From NCBI RefSeq assembly GCF_006540305.1, contig NZ_BJOR01000001.1, forward strand, positions 3,844,001-3,908,000: a stretch of DNA of 64,000 nt, read 5' to 3'. Below the pieces are notes generated by a model. That model searched no databases and had not been told where the DNA came from. It worked only from the letters and a program-made list of their open reading frames with translations. Below are positions 18,013-25,341 of the stretch, piece by piece (positions within the stretch are counted from its first letter, which is position 1; every line of letters starts with the position of its first letter). Source of the DNA: Streptomyces sp. 6-11-2 (lineage in GTDB: Bacteria > Actinomycetota > Actinomycetes > Streptomycetales > Streptomycetaceae). The position numbers and the translations under genes were made by a program.

Positions 18013-18957
18013 CTACGAGCGATGGGTCCCGCCCCGCGGGCTGTGCCGGTGGGCGAGCGCCTCGTAGGACGCGGCGAGCGCGGGCGCCGCCGTCTCGTAC
18101 GTCCGCTGTGCCACCCCGACGAACAGGCAGTCCACCACGAGCAGTTGACTGGTCCGGGAGGACATCGCCGCCGGGCGCAGCTCGCTCTCGCGGGCCGTGG
18201 AGGTGGTCAGGACGTGGTCGGCGTACTGGGTGACGGGCGCGGCGGGACGGCCGGTGATGGCGACGGTGGTCGCGCCGCGCTCGAAGGCCACCCGCAGCGG
18301 CTCGATCACGTCCCCGGTCGAACCCGAGTGGGTGATGGCGATCGCGACGTCCCCCGCGCGCAGCTGCACCGCGTTGGTGACGGCGAGGTGCGGGTCGCTG
18401 TGCGCGTGCGCCACCAGACCTATGCGCAGCAGCTTCTGCGTGAGGTCCTGGGCGACCAGACCGGAGGCGCCGATGCCGTAGACGTCGGTGCGGCGGGCGG
18501 CGGCCAGCGCGGTGACGGCCGCGCCGAGCTGGATGGTGTCGAGGCCGGCGGCGGTGTCGGCCAGGGTCTGCTGCTCGTCGAAGGCGAGTTTGGCGACGAC
18601 GTCGGCGATGGGGTCGTCCACCGCGATGTCGGTCGTGATGGCGGGCGCGCGCCCCGACTGCTGCTGGGCGGCCAGGCCCGCGAGGGCCAGGCGCAGGTCC
18701 CGGTAACCCGGATAGCCCAGCAGGCGGGCGGTGCGTACGACGGTCGCCTCGCTGGTGCCGGTGAGCTCGGCGAGGCCGGTGACCGTGAGGGCCGCGCAGC
18801 CGGCCGGGTCGGCGGCGACGGCCTCGGCGACCCGCTGCATGGAGCGGGTCATCGAGGGCGCGAGCGTGCGTACCTTGGCCGCGAGGGCGGCGGGTGCGGG
18901 GGGCGTGAGGCCCGGGGCGCCCACGCCTGCGAAAATTTCCTTCACGTCCTGGGTCAC
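18013..18957 (-). CDS. RpiR/MurR-type transcriptional regulator
   Basis: A 314-residue regulator. An N-terminal RpiR helix-turn-helix (LTVTGLAELTGTSEATVVRTARLLGY, residues about 57-80) is followed by a SIS sugar-phosphate-binding domain (VYGIGASGLVAQDLTQKL, AITHSGSTGDVIEPLR). It lies directly upstream of murQ on the same strand, so a MurNAc-6-phosphate-responsive repressor, as MurR is in E. coli, is the natural reading. The 96-bp gap to murQ contains short GCGAGCGTT repeats. Ligand and targets are inferred from context only. Confidence 0.87.
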   Translation of the reverse strand: MTQDVKEIFAGVGAPGLTPPAPAALAAKVRTLAPSMTRSMQRVAEAVAADPAGCAALTVTGLAELTGTSEATVVRTARLLGYPGYRDLRLALAGLAAQQQSGRAPAITTDIAVDDPIADVVAKLAFDEQQTLADTAAGLDTIQLGAAVTALAAARRTDVYGIGASGLVAQDLTQKLLRIGLVAHAHSDPHLAVTNAVQLRAGDVAIAITHSGSTGDVIEPLRVAFERGATTVAITGRPAAPVTQYADHVLTTSTARESELRPAAMSSRTSQLLVVDCLFVGVAQRTYETAAPALAASYEALAHRHSPRGGTHRS

Positions 18958-18961
18958 ACTG

Positions 18962-18975
18962 TGAAAGGTATTTTC
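18962..18975. promoter_or_regulatory. Possible regulator operator upstream of the RpiR-type gene
   Basis: TGAAAGGTATTTTC is an imperfect palindrome (GAAA-N5-TTTC) four bases upstream of the regulator's start. RpiR-family proteins often bind GAAA/TTTC-armed sites, so autoregulation is possible. The site is short and could be chance. Confidence 0.3.
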
Positions 18976-19085
18976 CGTACGGTCACGTGGTCAAGGCCGC
19001 GCGCCAAGGCCCCGCAGGCCCGGCTCGAACAGTGGCCGCGACGTGGCCGTCCGAGCCTCGTGCCCCGTGCTCCGCGACACGGACG

Positions 19086-19853
19086 TCAACGCACCTCCTT
19101 GCGCGCGCCCCGCAGGACCGCTGCCACCACGCAGCCGAGCGTGAGGACCACGGCGACGGCCAGGGCCTGCTGCGCGTGGTCGGCCGCCGTGTGCCGCAGG
19201 AACGCGTCCGGCGCCTTCGTCAGTTCGGTCGGGAGCCGGCGCGACACCCCCGGCAGCGCCCCGAGCAGCGGGAGCGTGAACAGTACGAGCAGCGCGTACC
19301 CGACGGTGCCGAGCGTGCTGCGCGCCAGGGTCCCGGCCAGCGCCGTGACCGCCACGGCGAACACCAGGTACACCGAGCCGGTGAGCGCGGTCCAGCCCAC
19401 GGCCGCCGTACCGGGATTCCCCAGCAGGACGGCCGTCTCGTACCAGGCGGCGAGCAGCCCGGCCAGGTAGCCGCCCACGGCCCCGGCGGCGCTGACCGCG
19501 AACCTCGGCACCAGCAGATCGCCGAAGCGCCGGGCGCGTGTCCGGTAGAAGACCGCCAGCGCGGGCTTGGCGTCGATCGAGCACGCGTACGCCGCCACGA
19601 CGACGGCCACGATGAGGCCGATCCCGAACGCGTTGTTCACGTACTGGGCCACACCGTCCGCCGGGACCGGGGGCGGAAAGACGATCTTCACCCGCTGGGC
19701 CGAGCCGCCGGCGTGGTCCAGCAGCTGCCCGGAGTACCGGGCGAGCAGCGGCCCGGTGAACCCGAACACCACGAAGACACCCAGCAGCGCGATCAGCCTC
19801 TTGGTGCGCAGCAGCCGAAGCCACTCCACCCGCCACAGCGAAAGCTCGTTCAC
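19086..19853 (-). CDS. ABC-2 type membrane permease
   Basis: A 255-residue membrane protein with about six hydrophobic segments (for example IALLGVFVVFGFTGPLL, GIGLIVAVVVAAYACSI, VLTLGCVVAAVLRG). The early WRVEWLRLLRTKR stretch is typical of ABC-2 permeases. It overlaps the ATPase gene by four bases (ATGA), so the two proteins form one complex. A PLDc_N-type membrane protein starts the operon. Either a small exporter or a self-resistance system is possible. The substrate is unknown. Confidence 0.85.
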   Translation of the reverse strand: MNELSLWRVEWLRLLRTKRLIALLGVFVVFGFTGPLLARYSGQLLDHAGGSAQRVKIVFPPPVPADGVAQYVNNAFGIGLIVAVVVAAYACSIDAKPALAVFYRTRARRFGDLLVPRFAVSAAGAVGGYLAGLLAAWYETAVLLGNPGTAAVGWTALTGSVYLVFAVAVTALAGTLARSTLGTVGYALLVLFTLPLLGALPGVSRRLPTELTKAPDAFLRHTAADHAQQALAVAVVLTLGCVVAAVLRGARKEVR

Positions 19854-20863
19854 GCCGCACCCGTCCGATCCGCTTCCCGCTGTCCGTGCTCCACGTGCTG
19901 ACCGTCCTGTCCGTCCTGTCCGTGCCGTCCGCCGGTCAGCGCCAGGAACGCGGCCTCCAGGTCGGCGTCGACCGGTTGGAGGCTGATCAGCGCGGCGTCC
20001 GCCGCGGCGATCGCCTGCGGCAGCCGGCGCTCACCGACCGCCGTGCTCGACGCTTCGACGCGCACGGATCCGTCGGAGTTCACCGCCACCGAGGTGACCC
20101 ACTCCTGCCGCCGCAGCAGTTCGGCCAGCCGCTGCTCGCCGCCCGCGCGCAGGCGCAGCTCCCAGGCCGGCCGCAGGAACCGGTCGATCAGGTCGCGGAC
20201 CGGCCCCTGGAACAGGAGCCTGCCCCGGTCGAGCACGCCCACCGTGTCGGCGACCCGCTGGACGTCCGCCAGGACATGGCTGGAGAAGATCACGGTGCGG
20301 GTCCTGCCGAGACCGGCGACCAGGGACAGCACCTCCGCCCGCCCGGACGGGTCGAGCGCGCTGGACGGTTCGTCGAGGATCAGCAGCTCGGGGTCCAGCG
20401 CCAACGCCACCGCGAGGCCCAGCCGTTGCTTCATACCGCGGGAGAAGCCGCCCGTGCGCCGGTCGGCCGCCTCGGCCAGGCCGACCTCGGCGAGTACGGC
20501 CGCGACCGGGTCGGGGGCGGTCCCGCCGGTGTCGTGCGCCGGCCCGCCGCGGCGCCGGCGTGCGCCGCGCGCGGCCAGACCGCGGGACTGGCGCACCACC
20601 TCCGCCGCGGTGAGCCAGGGTTCGAACTCGGGGGTGTCCGGGCAGACCCCGATCCGTCCCGCGCCGACCGCCGTCCGGACCTCGCCCGCGTCGAAGCGGC
20701 GCAGACCGGCCACGATGGACAGGAGCGTCGTCTTCCCGGCGCCGTTCGGGCCCACCAGACCGTAGACACCGCCACGCGGCACCTCCAGGTCCACGCCGTG
20801 CAGCCCCGCCCCGTGCCCGTAGTCGCGCACCAGGTTCGCGGTCACCACGGCCGGCCCGCTCAT
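19850..20863 (-). CDS. ABC transporter ATP-binding protein
   Basis: A 337-residue ATPase from the ATG at 20863, which overlaps the stop of the upstream gene. Walker A is GLVGPNGAGKTTLL, the signature is GFSRGMKQRLGLAVAL, Walker B is LLILDEPSSALDP and the switch His is in IFSSHVLADV. An insert of about 25 residues rich in Arg/Gly sits between the Q-loop and the signature. The last 20 residues are a Gln/His/Gly-rich tail (GRHGQDGQDGQHVEHGQRE). It drives the permease encoded next. Confidence 0.9.
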   Translation of the reverse strand: MSGPAVVTANLVRDYGHGAGLHGVDLEVPRGGVYGLVGPNGAGKTTLLSIVAGLRRFDAGEVRTAVGAGRIGVCPDTPEFEPWLTAAEVVRQSRGLAARGARRRRGGPAHDTGGTAPDPVAAVLAEVGLAEAADRRTGGFSRGMKQRLGLAVALALDPELLILDEPSSALDPSGRAEVLSLVAGLGRTRTVIFSSHVLADVQRVADTVGVLDRGRLLFQGPVRDLIDRFLRPAWELRLRAGGEQRLAELLRRQEWVTSVAVNSDGSVRVEASSTAVGERRLPQAIAAADAALISLQPVDADLEAAFLALTGGRHGQDGQDGQHVEHGQREADRTGAA

Positions 20864-21078
20864 CGGTCCTCGCTCCGTCCCGCCACCAGGTAGGCGATCG
20901 GGCCCACGGGGTTCACGAAGAGGCATGTCAGCACCCAGGCCCAGCGGGGCAGGTGACGGGTGCTCCGGTGCCGTGCGAGGTCGACGAGGCAGTAGACGAG
21001 CAGAGCGAGCTCGGCGACCAGCAGGGGTGCGATCGCGGCCCAGGGGACCGCCGAGGAGTTGAGGCTGGAGGCAATCAC
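20860..21078 (-). CDS. Small PLDc_N-type membrane protein
   Basis: A 72-residue protein with two membrane helices (APLLVAELALLVYCLVDLA and WAWVLTCLFVNPVGPIAYLV), matching the PLD nuclease N-terminal transmembrane domain found alone in many actinobacteria. It is the first gene of a three-gene operon with an ABC ATPase and permease, overlapping the ATPase start by four bases. The GTG start at 21078 has only a weak ribosome-binding site. It may be an accessory subunit of the transporter. Confidence 0.8.
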   Translation of the reverse strand: MIASSLNSSAVPWAAIAPLLVAELALLVYCLVDLARHRSTRHLPRWAWVLTCLFVNPVGPIAYLVAGRSEDR

Positions 21079-21115
21079 GGGATGGACTCTCTGTGGGGGT
21101 GTCGGAGCGGCCGGG

Positions 21116-21742
21116 TCACGGCGTCTCGGGCGGGAGGATGAAGAGTCCGCCGACCTTCTCGTCGGTGTCGAAGGCGACCCGGGCCTTCATCTCACCGGCC
21201 TCGTAGCGCAGGGGGATGTCCACCACGGTGTGATCGCCGATGCGCCGGACGAACGGTTCGCCCTCGCCGAAGCCCTCGAACGCGCCGACGAGTCCGGCGA
21301 CGCTCGCCAGCGCGTTGCCCCGCACCTCGTCGGTGAAGGCCGCCAGCACCTCGGCGTTGAAGGACGGCCTGGCGTCGTCCATGCGGCCTTCGAGGACGGC
21401 CGTGACGATCTCGAGGGCGCGCTCCGCGGCGTCCGTCATGCGCACTGTCTTGTCCATGAGTTCTCCCGTTCGGGGGTCGATGGGCTTGCCGAACCGCTGG
21501 AATGCGGCCTGGCGGGTGACTCCGAGCAGGTCCCCGACCTCCTGCCAGGTGTGGCCCGCGTCCCGGCACTGCTGCACGCAGAGCTTGAGCACCTGTTCCG
21601 CCAAGGCGTCGACGTCCTGGGCGTGTCGGATCAGGTCGAGGTAGGCCGGTGGGGCCAACGGGCTGCCCACCGCGGAGGCCAGGGCCGCGGCGTGCTCGGC
21701 GAGCCGGGCACTCAGGGAAGCGAGGGGGAGGGAATCGGTCAC
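21116..21742 (-). CDS. Helix-turn-helix protein with DUF3887-like C-terminal domain
   Basis: A 208-residue protein. The N-terminal helix-turn-helix is clear (CRDAGHTWQEVGDLLGVTRQAAFQRFG, residues about 59-85). The C-terminal half (EGRMDDARPSFNAEVLAAF, VVDIPLRYEAGEMKARVAFD, GGLFILPP) fits the DUF3887 fold seen in small bacterial lipoproteins and regulators. The GTG start is at 21742. A palindrome whose first base adjoins that start codon suggests self-repression. The ligand and targets are unknown. Confidence 0.82.
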   Translation of the reverse strand: MTDSLPLASLSARLAEHAAALASAVGSPLAPPAYLDLIRHAQDVDALAEQVLKLCVQQCRDAGHTWQEVGDLLGVTRQAAFQRFGKPIDPRTGELMDKTVRMTDAAERALEIVTAVLEGRMDDARPSFNAEVLAAFTDEVRGNALASVAGLVGAFEGFGEGEPFVRRIGDHTVVDIPLRYEAGEMKARVAFDTDEKVGGLFILPPETP

Positions 21743-21792
21743 ATGTAAAGGGTGCCTTTACATCCAGGGGTGTGTCAAGAAACCCTTTACAA
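21743..21792 (-). promoter_or_regulatory. Promoter with three TGTAAAGG half-sites abutting the start codon
   Basis: ATGTAAAGG (21743-21751) and CCTTTACAT (21755-21763) form a perfect 9-bp inverted repeat with a 3-base spacer, immediately before the GTG at 21742. A third half, CCTTTACAA, lies at 21784-21792. Between them is TGTCAA (21773-21778), TTGACA on the coding strand. With an 18-base spacer it would give a leaderless transcript starting near the GTG. Binding to the palindrome would block that promoter. Confidence 0.6.
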
Positions 21793-21937
21793 CCCCAGCG
21801 GCCCTGGCCCGGGCTCCCGTGAACAGCCCGGCAGCGCGCGGGAGATGGAGAGAGCGGGTCCCCGGCGGCGCGGAGTCCGCCGGTGCGTGATCCGTCACCG
21901 GTGTCCGGTCCGTGACTTCGGGGTGACAATGGGGGGC

Positions 21938-22321
21938 ATGGAACCCATCAGCCCCCTGGAGCAGGCCCTGCACGCCGCCCGCGCCCTGGTGCTCGCCGAT
22001 CTGGTCGCCGGCGAGGTCGCCGACGCGGACGTGGTCTCGCTCGTGGAGGACTCCGTCGTCCAGCGCCGCTGGTGGGTGGAGCAGTGGCCGGAAGGCGCCC
22101 AGTACGTGGCGGGTCTGGTCGCGCAGGACGTCCAGGACGCGCTCCTGGAGCGGTACGGCCGCTGGCCGCTGTGCCCGGTGTGCGGCTACGGCGACCCGCA
22201 CGCGCTGGATGTCGAGCCGGAACTCGGGCCGGACCCGCACTGGGTGTGCTCCAAGGCGGGCGTGAAGGTGGCACCGGTGGGCGCGCTGGCGGAGGCCACC
22301 GGCCGGAGCACGACGTCGTGA
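21938..22321 (+). CDS. Hypothetical protein with CPVC motif
   Basis: A 127-residue soluble protein of unknown function. The ATG at 21938 follows a G-rich stretch; an in-frame ATG at 21929 is equally possible. The first 75 residues are acidic helices (ALHAARALVLADLVAGEVADADVV in part). A CPVCGYGDPHALDVEPE segment with a later WVC suggests a small metal-binding or redox patch. It lies 25 bp upstream of a DUF4031 gene on the same strand, so co-transcription is likely. Confidence 0.7.
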   Translation: MEPISPLEQALHAARALVLADLVAGEVADADVVSLVEDSVVQRRWWVEQWPEGAQYVAGLVAQDVQDALLERYGRWPLCPVCGYGDPHALDVEPELGPDPHWVCSKAGVKVAPVGALAEATGRSTTS

Positions 22322-22346
22322 CGGCGCCGCGCCGGGCGGTCGCACC

Positions 22347-22625
22347 GTGACCCTCTACATCGACCCGCCGTCCTGGCCGGGTCACGGCCGCATGTGGTCC
22401 CACCTGGTCAGTGACGTCTCGTACGACGAACTCCACACCTTCGCCGAGAGGTTGGGCGTGCCCCGCCGGGCCTTCGAGCGGGACCACTACGACCTGCCCT
22501 CCCACCGGTACGCCGACGCGGTGGCGGCCGGCGCGGTCGAGGTCAGCAGCCGCGAGGTGGTGCGGCTGCTGTACGCGGCGGGGCTGCGCCGCCCCAAGCG
22601 CCGTGTTCAGGGCCGCAGTTCGTAG
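22347..22625 (+). CDS. DUF4031 domain protein
   Basis: A 92-residue protein with the characteristic N-terminus MTLYIDPPSWPGHGRMWSHL followed by LVSDVSYDELHTFAERLGVPRRAFERDHYDLP, which is the DUF4031 pattern. The start is a GTG. Conserved His and Asp residues (DPPSWPGHG, DHYDLP) suggest metal binding or catalysis, but no activity is established to my knowledge. Its 3' end overlaps the convergent GNAT gene by 19 bp. Confidence 0.85.
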   Translation: MTLYIDPPSWPGHGRMWSHLVSDVSYDELHTFAERLGVPRRAFERDHYDLPSHRYADAVAAGAVEVSSREVVRLLYAAGLRRPKRRVQGRSS

Positions 22626-23674
22626 AAGATCTCCTCCTCGCCCTCACGCACGGCGGCGAAACCGGCGCGGGTGACGACGCGTTGGGAGGGAAGGTTGACG
22701 CGGTCCACGGTCGCGACCAGCAGCCGTACGTCGTCCCGGGCCAGCGCCCAGCCCGACAGCGCGCGCAGGGCCTCGGTCGCGTAGCCGTGGCCACGGGCGG
22801 ACACGGCGAGGTCGTAACCCACCTCCGCGCGCCCCTCCTCGTCGGGCACTCCGTGGAAGCCCATCCCGCCGACCGCGCACCCGTCTTCCCTGCGGACCAG
22901 CACGAACATCCCCCACTCGGGCCGGTGTGCCCCGGCCTCGTACGCCTTCACGGTCATCCCGGCGGCGTCCCGCGTGCCCTCGTAGGGCCCGCCCTCGGCC
23001 CACGTGAACCCGCCGTCACCGCCGGCGCTCAGATCGCGGGCGGCGGCGGGGGTGACACCCTCCAGGGTGAGCCGGTCGGCGGGTATGGCCGGCGGGTTGC
23101 TCCAGCGCCACTCGGTGACCGGCGGCCGGCCGGGCAGGTCGCCGCGGCCGGTGGCCCACAGCAGCGTCGGCCAGGGTGCGGAGCCCGGCCGGACGTGGGG
23201 GAAGAGCCGGGTCAGCACGTCCTCGCACAGCTCGGCAGGCGGCTCGTAGGCCAGGTGCAGGCCGGTCGCGATGTCATGCGTGTGCAGCAGTACCTCGGCG
23301 ACTCCCATCGCGGCGAATCCCTCGCGGTTCGCGCCGCGGAAGGGGTACGGGTGGAAGGCCCGGACCTCGCGCGGGGTGGTGCGGACGGCGGCGGCGAGCA
23401 GGGCGCCGGTCGTCTCGATCACGTCCAGGACGTCCGCGTTTCCGGTGCCCTCGTCGAGGGTGATCTCGAAGGGGACGTAGGCGTTCTGCGCCCGCCCGGC
23501 CAACTGCCCGGCGTACGCGATGAGATCGCCCGCGATGTGCTCCGCCGTCCGCCGGCAGCTCCACTCCGGCCGCCCGGCCCTCACTCCGTCCCAGTCCCGG
23601 TCCGTCGCCGTCCTCAGCAGCGCCACGGCGTCCGCGACGGCCTGCTCCACCTGCTCCCCGCCCCATGCACGCAT
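22607..23674 (-). CDS. Fusion of DinB/maleylpyruvate isomerase-like domain and GNAT acetyltransferase
   Basis: A 355-residue two-domain protein. Residues 1 to about 150 (WSCRRTAEHIAGDLIAYAGQLAG, VAEVLLHTHDIATGLHL) resemble mycothiol-dependent, metal-binding DinB-like enzymes of the maleylpyruvate isomerase family, with the expected His triad (HIAGD, HTHD). Residues from about 205 form a GNAT N-acetyltransferase with the acetyl-CoA loop SARGHGYATEALRAL and RVVTRAGFAAV. The two activities in one chain suggest modification of a thiol- or amine-bearing metabolite. The substrate is unknown. The 3' end overlaps the DUF4031 gene. Confidence 0.82.
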   Translation of the reverse strand: MRAWGGEQVEQAVADAVALLRTATDRDWDGVRAGRPEWSCRRTAEHIAGDLIAYAGQLAGRAQNAYVPFEITLDEGTGNADVLDVIETTGALLAAAVRTTPREVRAFHPYPFRGANREGFAAMGVAEVLLHTHDIATGLHLAYEPPAELCEDVLTRLFPHVRPGSAPWPTLLWATGRGDLPGRPPVTEWRWSNPPAIPADRLTLEGVTPAAARDLSAGGDGGFTWAEGGPYEGTRDAAGMTVKAYEAGAHRPEWGMFVLVRREDGCAVGGMGFHGVPDEEGRAEVGYDLAVSARGHGYATEALRALSGWALARDDVRLLVATVDRVNLPSQRVVTRAGFAAVREGEEEIFYELRP

Positions 23675-23701
23675 ACGGCGCAGGGTAGGCGCGGCGGGGC
23701 C

Positions 23702-24346
23702 TCAGGGCGACAGCATTTCCAGCTCCGAGGTGACGTTGTAGCGGGCCGTCGCCTCCCAGTGCTCCGCGCCGTACGGGGTGCGGAACAGGCGGGGCAGGGC
23801 GAGGAGCTGCCGCAGGACGGCGGCACGGCCCTCGCGGAAGGCGTCGTTCGGGACGAAGTGGTACTCCTCGCGGACGCCGGCCGCGTAGGCGGCGTACGCC
23901 GACGGGGACGCGGCGAGGATCGCCAGATCGGCGTCGCACAGCACCTGGCCGTCGCGGTCGTCGTCGGCCGGATCGTGGGTGACGGTGAGCCGGACCAGCC
24001 GGGCGGCTTCGGCGGTCTTCGCGTCGGCGACTCCGGCCTCTGGGAGCGCCCGCTCGGCCAGGCGCGCGGACCGCTCCTCGTTCTCGGAGCGCTCGGGCAG
24101 GTAGACGGCATCGTGAAACCAGGCGGCCAGCCGCACCACGTCCGGGTCGGCAGCGTATTCATCCAGTACGTCGATGTGATCGAGGACCGCGGTCAGGTGC
24201 GTGAGCGTGTGGTAGTGCCGCTGCGGCTCCCGCCAGCGCTTGAGCAGGTCGTCGGCATACGGCACCGGGTCGGGACCGCCACCGGGGCTCCGGGCGCCCT
24301 CCAGGGCACGGGTCCAGCGGGAGCGCAGGGCATCGAGATCGGCCAT
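23702..24346 (-). CDS. HD-domain metal-dependent phosphohydrolase-like protein
   Basis: A 214-residue protein from the ATG at 24346; nine extra residues are possible from an upstream GTG. The HD signature is RHYHTLTHLTAVLDHID followed by LAAWFHDAVYL, with SENEERSARLA and a later DADLAILAASP. This fits the family of predicted HD phosphohydrolases that includes YfbR-like proteins. It is divergent from cutC. No neighbour indicates the substrate. Confidence 0.85.
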   Translation of the reverse strand: MADLDALRSRWTRALEGARSPGGGPDPVPYADDLLKRWREPQRHYHTLTHLTAVLDHIDVLDEYAADPDVVRLAAWFHDAVYLPERSENEERSARLAERALPEAGVADAKTAEAARLVRLTVTHDPADDDRDGQVLCDADLAILAASPSAYAAYAAGVREEYHFVPNDAFREGRAAVLRQLLALPRLFRTPYGAEHWEATARYNVTSELEMLSP

Positions 24347-24494
24347 ACGGCCATTGTCCGGCGGAGCGGGCACGACCTCCGCCGATGTGCACGAGGTACG
24401 GGATCCACGAGCTCGCGGGCGCCGGGAAGGCGGGGCTGAACATCATCGGGTGACCGGTTCCCGGCCGTGGGTTTGCCGACCGGCGTACTCTGAT

Positions 24495-24510
24495 ATTGGA
24501 CTAGACCTGT
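24495..24510. promoter_or_regulatory. DasR-like operator (dre) upstream of cutC
   Basis: ATTGGACTAGACCTGT matches ACTGGTCTAGACCAGT at 13 of 16 positions and keeps the CTAGACC core. It ends 32 bp before the cutC ATG. It was found by comparison with the nagK site and would put cutC under aminosugar control. Confidence 0.5.
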
Positions 24511-24542
24511 CCGCTTCAGGGGAAATCGAGGGAAGGGCTCCT

Positions 24543-25265
24543 ATGAGCATGCGTGCAGTCCTGGAGGTGATCGCCCTCGACGTCGAGGACGCGGTCGCCG
24601 CTCAGGCCGGAGGCGCGGACCGCCTCGAGCTGGTCACCGACATGGCGGCCGACGGGCTCACCCCGTCGGCCCGTACCGTCGCCGGGATCCGCGCGGCCGT
24701 GGACATTCCGCCGCGCGTGATGCTGCGACTCGCGGACGGATTCGGCGCGGGGGGCGCCCGGGGGCTGGACCGGCTGGTGGGCGTCGTGGGCGAGCTGCGG
24801 GCGGCCGGCGTCGAGGAGTTCGTGCTCGGGTTCCTCGATCCGCGGGGCGGGGTCGATCTGGCCGCCGTGGAGCGGGTCGTCGGCGAGCTGGACGGCTGCC
24901 GCTGGACCTTCCACCGGGCGATCGACCGTGCCGCCGACCGGGACGCGCTGCGCAAGCGGCTGGACGGGCTGCCGGGGCTCGACACGTATCTGACGGCGGG
25001 TGCCGCCTCGGGCGTGGACGACGGGCTGTCCACGCTGATCGCGGAGGCCGCGCGCGGCGGTGAGCCCGGCTACGAGCAGCAGATCATGGTCGGCGGCGGC
25101 CTGCGGCTGGACCATGTGCCCGCGCTGCTCGCCGAGGGGATCGACGCCTTCCACATCGGCGGCGCGGCCCGCCCCGGCGGCTGGGACGGGCCGGTCTCCG
25201 TCGCGGCGGTCGCGGAGTGGCGCGCGGTCCTGGACGGGGCGGCGGTCCGGCAGTCTGCGGGCTGA
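24543..25265 (+). CDS. cutC: CutC family protein
   Basis: A 240-residue TIM-barrel protein of the CutC family, named for copper homeostasis, though the copper role is disputed. It has the N-terminal LEVIALDVEDAVAAQAGGADRLELV, the VMLRLADGFGAG loop, FVLGFLDPRGGVDLAAVERV, TFHRAIDRAADR and GGGLRLDHVPALL, and ends with a FHIGGAARPGG block. The ATG is preceded by GGAAGGG. A DasR-like operator upstream hints that the protein may act on an aminosugar-related compound. That is inference. Confidence 0.9.
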   Translation: MSMRAVLEVIALDVEDAVAAQAGGADRLELVTDMAADGLTPSARTVAGIRAAVDIPPRVMLRLADGFGAGGARGLDRLVGVVGELRAAGVEEFVLGFLDPRGGVDLAAVERVVGELDGCRWTFHRAIDRAADRDALRKRLDGLPGLDTYLTAGAASGVDDGLSTLIAEAARGGEPGYEQQIMVGGGLRLDHVPALLAEGIDAFHIGGAARPGGWDGPVSVAAVAEWRAVLDGAAVRQSAG

Positions 25266-25341
25266 GACACGGTGCCCGGACCGGGGTGAGGTGGGTCCGG
25301 GGCGGGTAATTCGTACGCCTGGCCCATTCGGACCGGGCACG

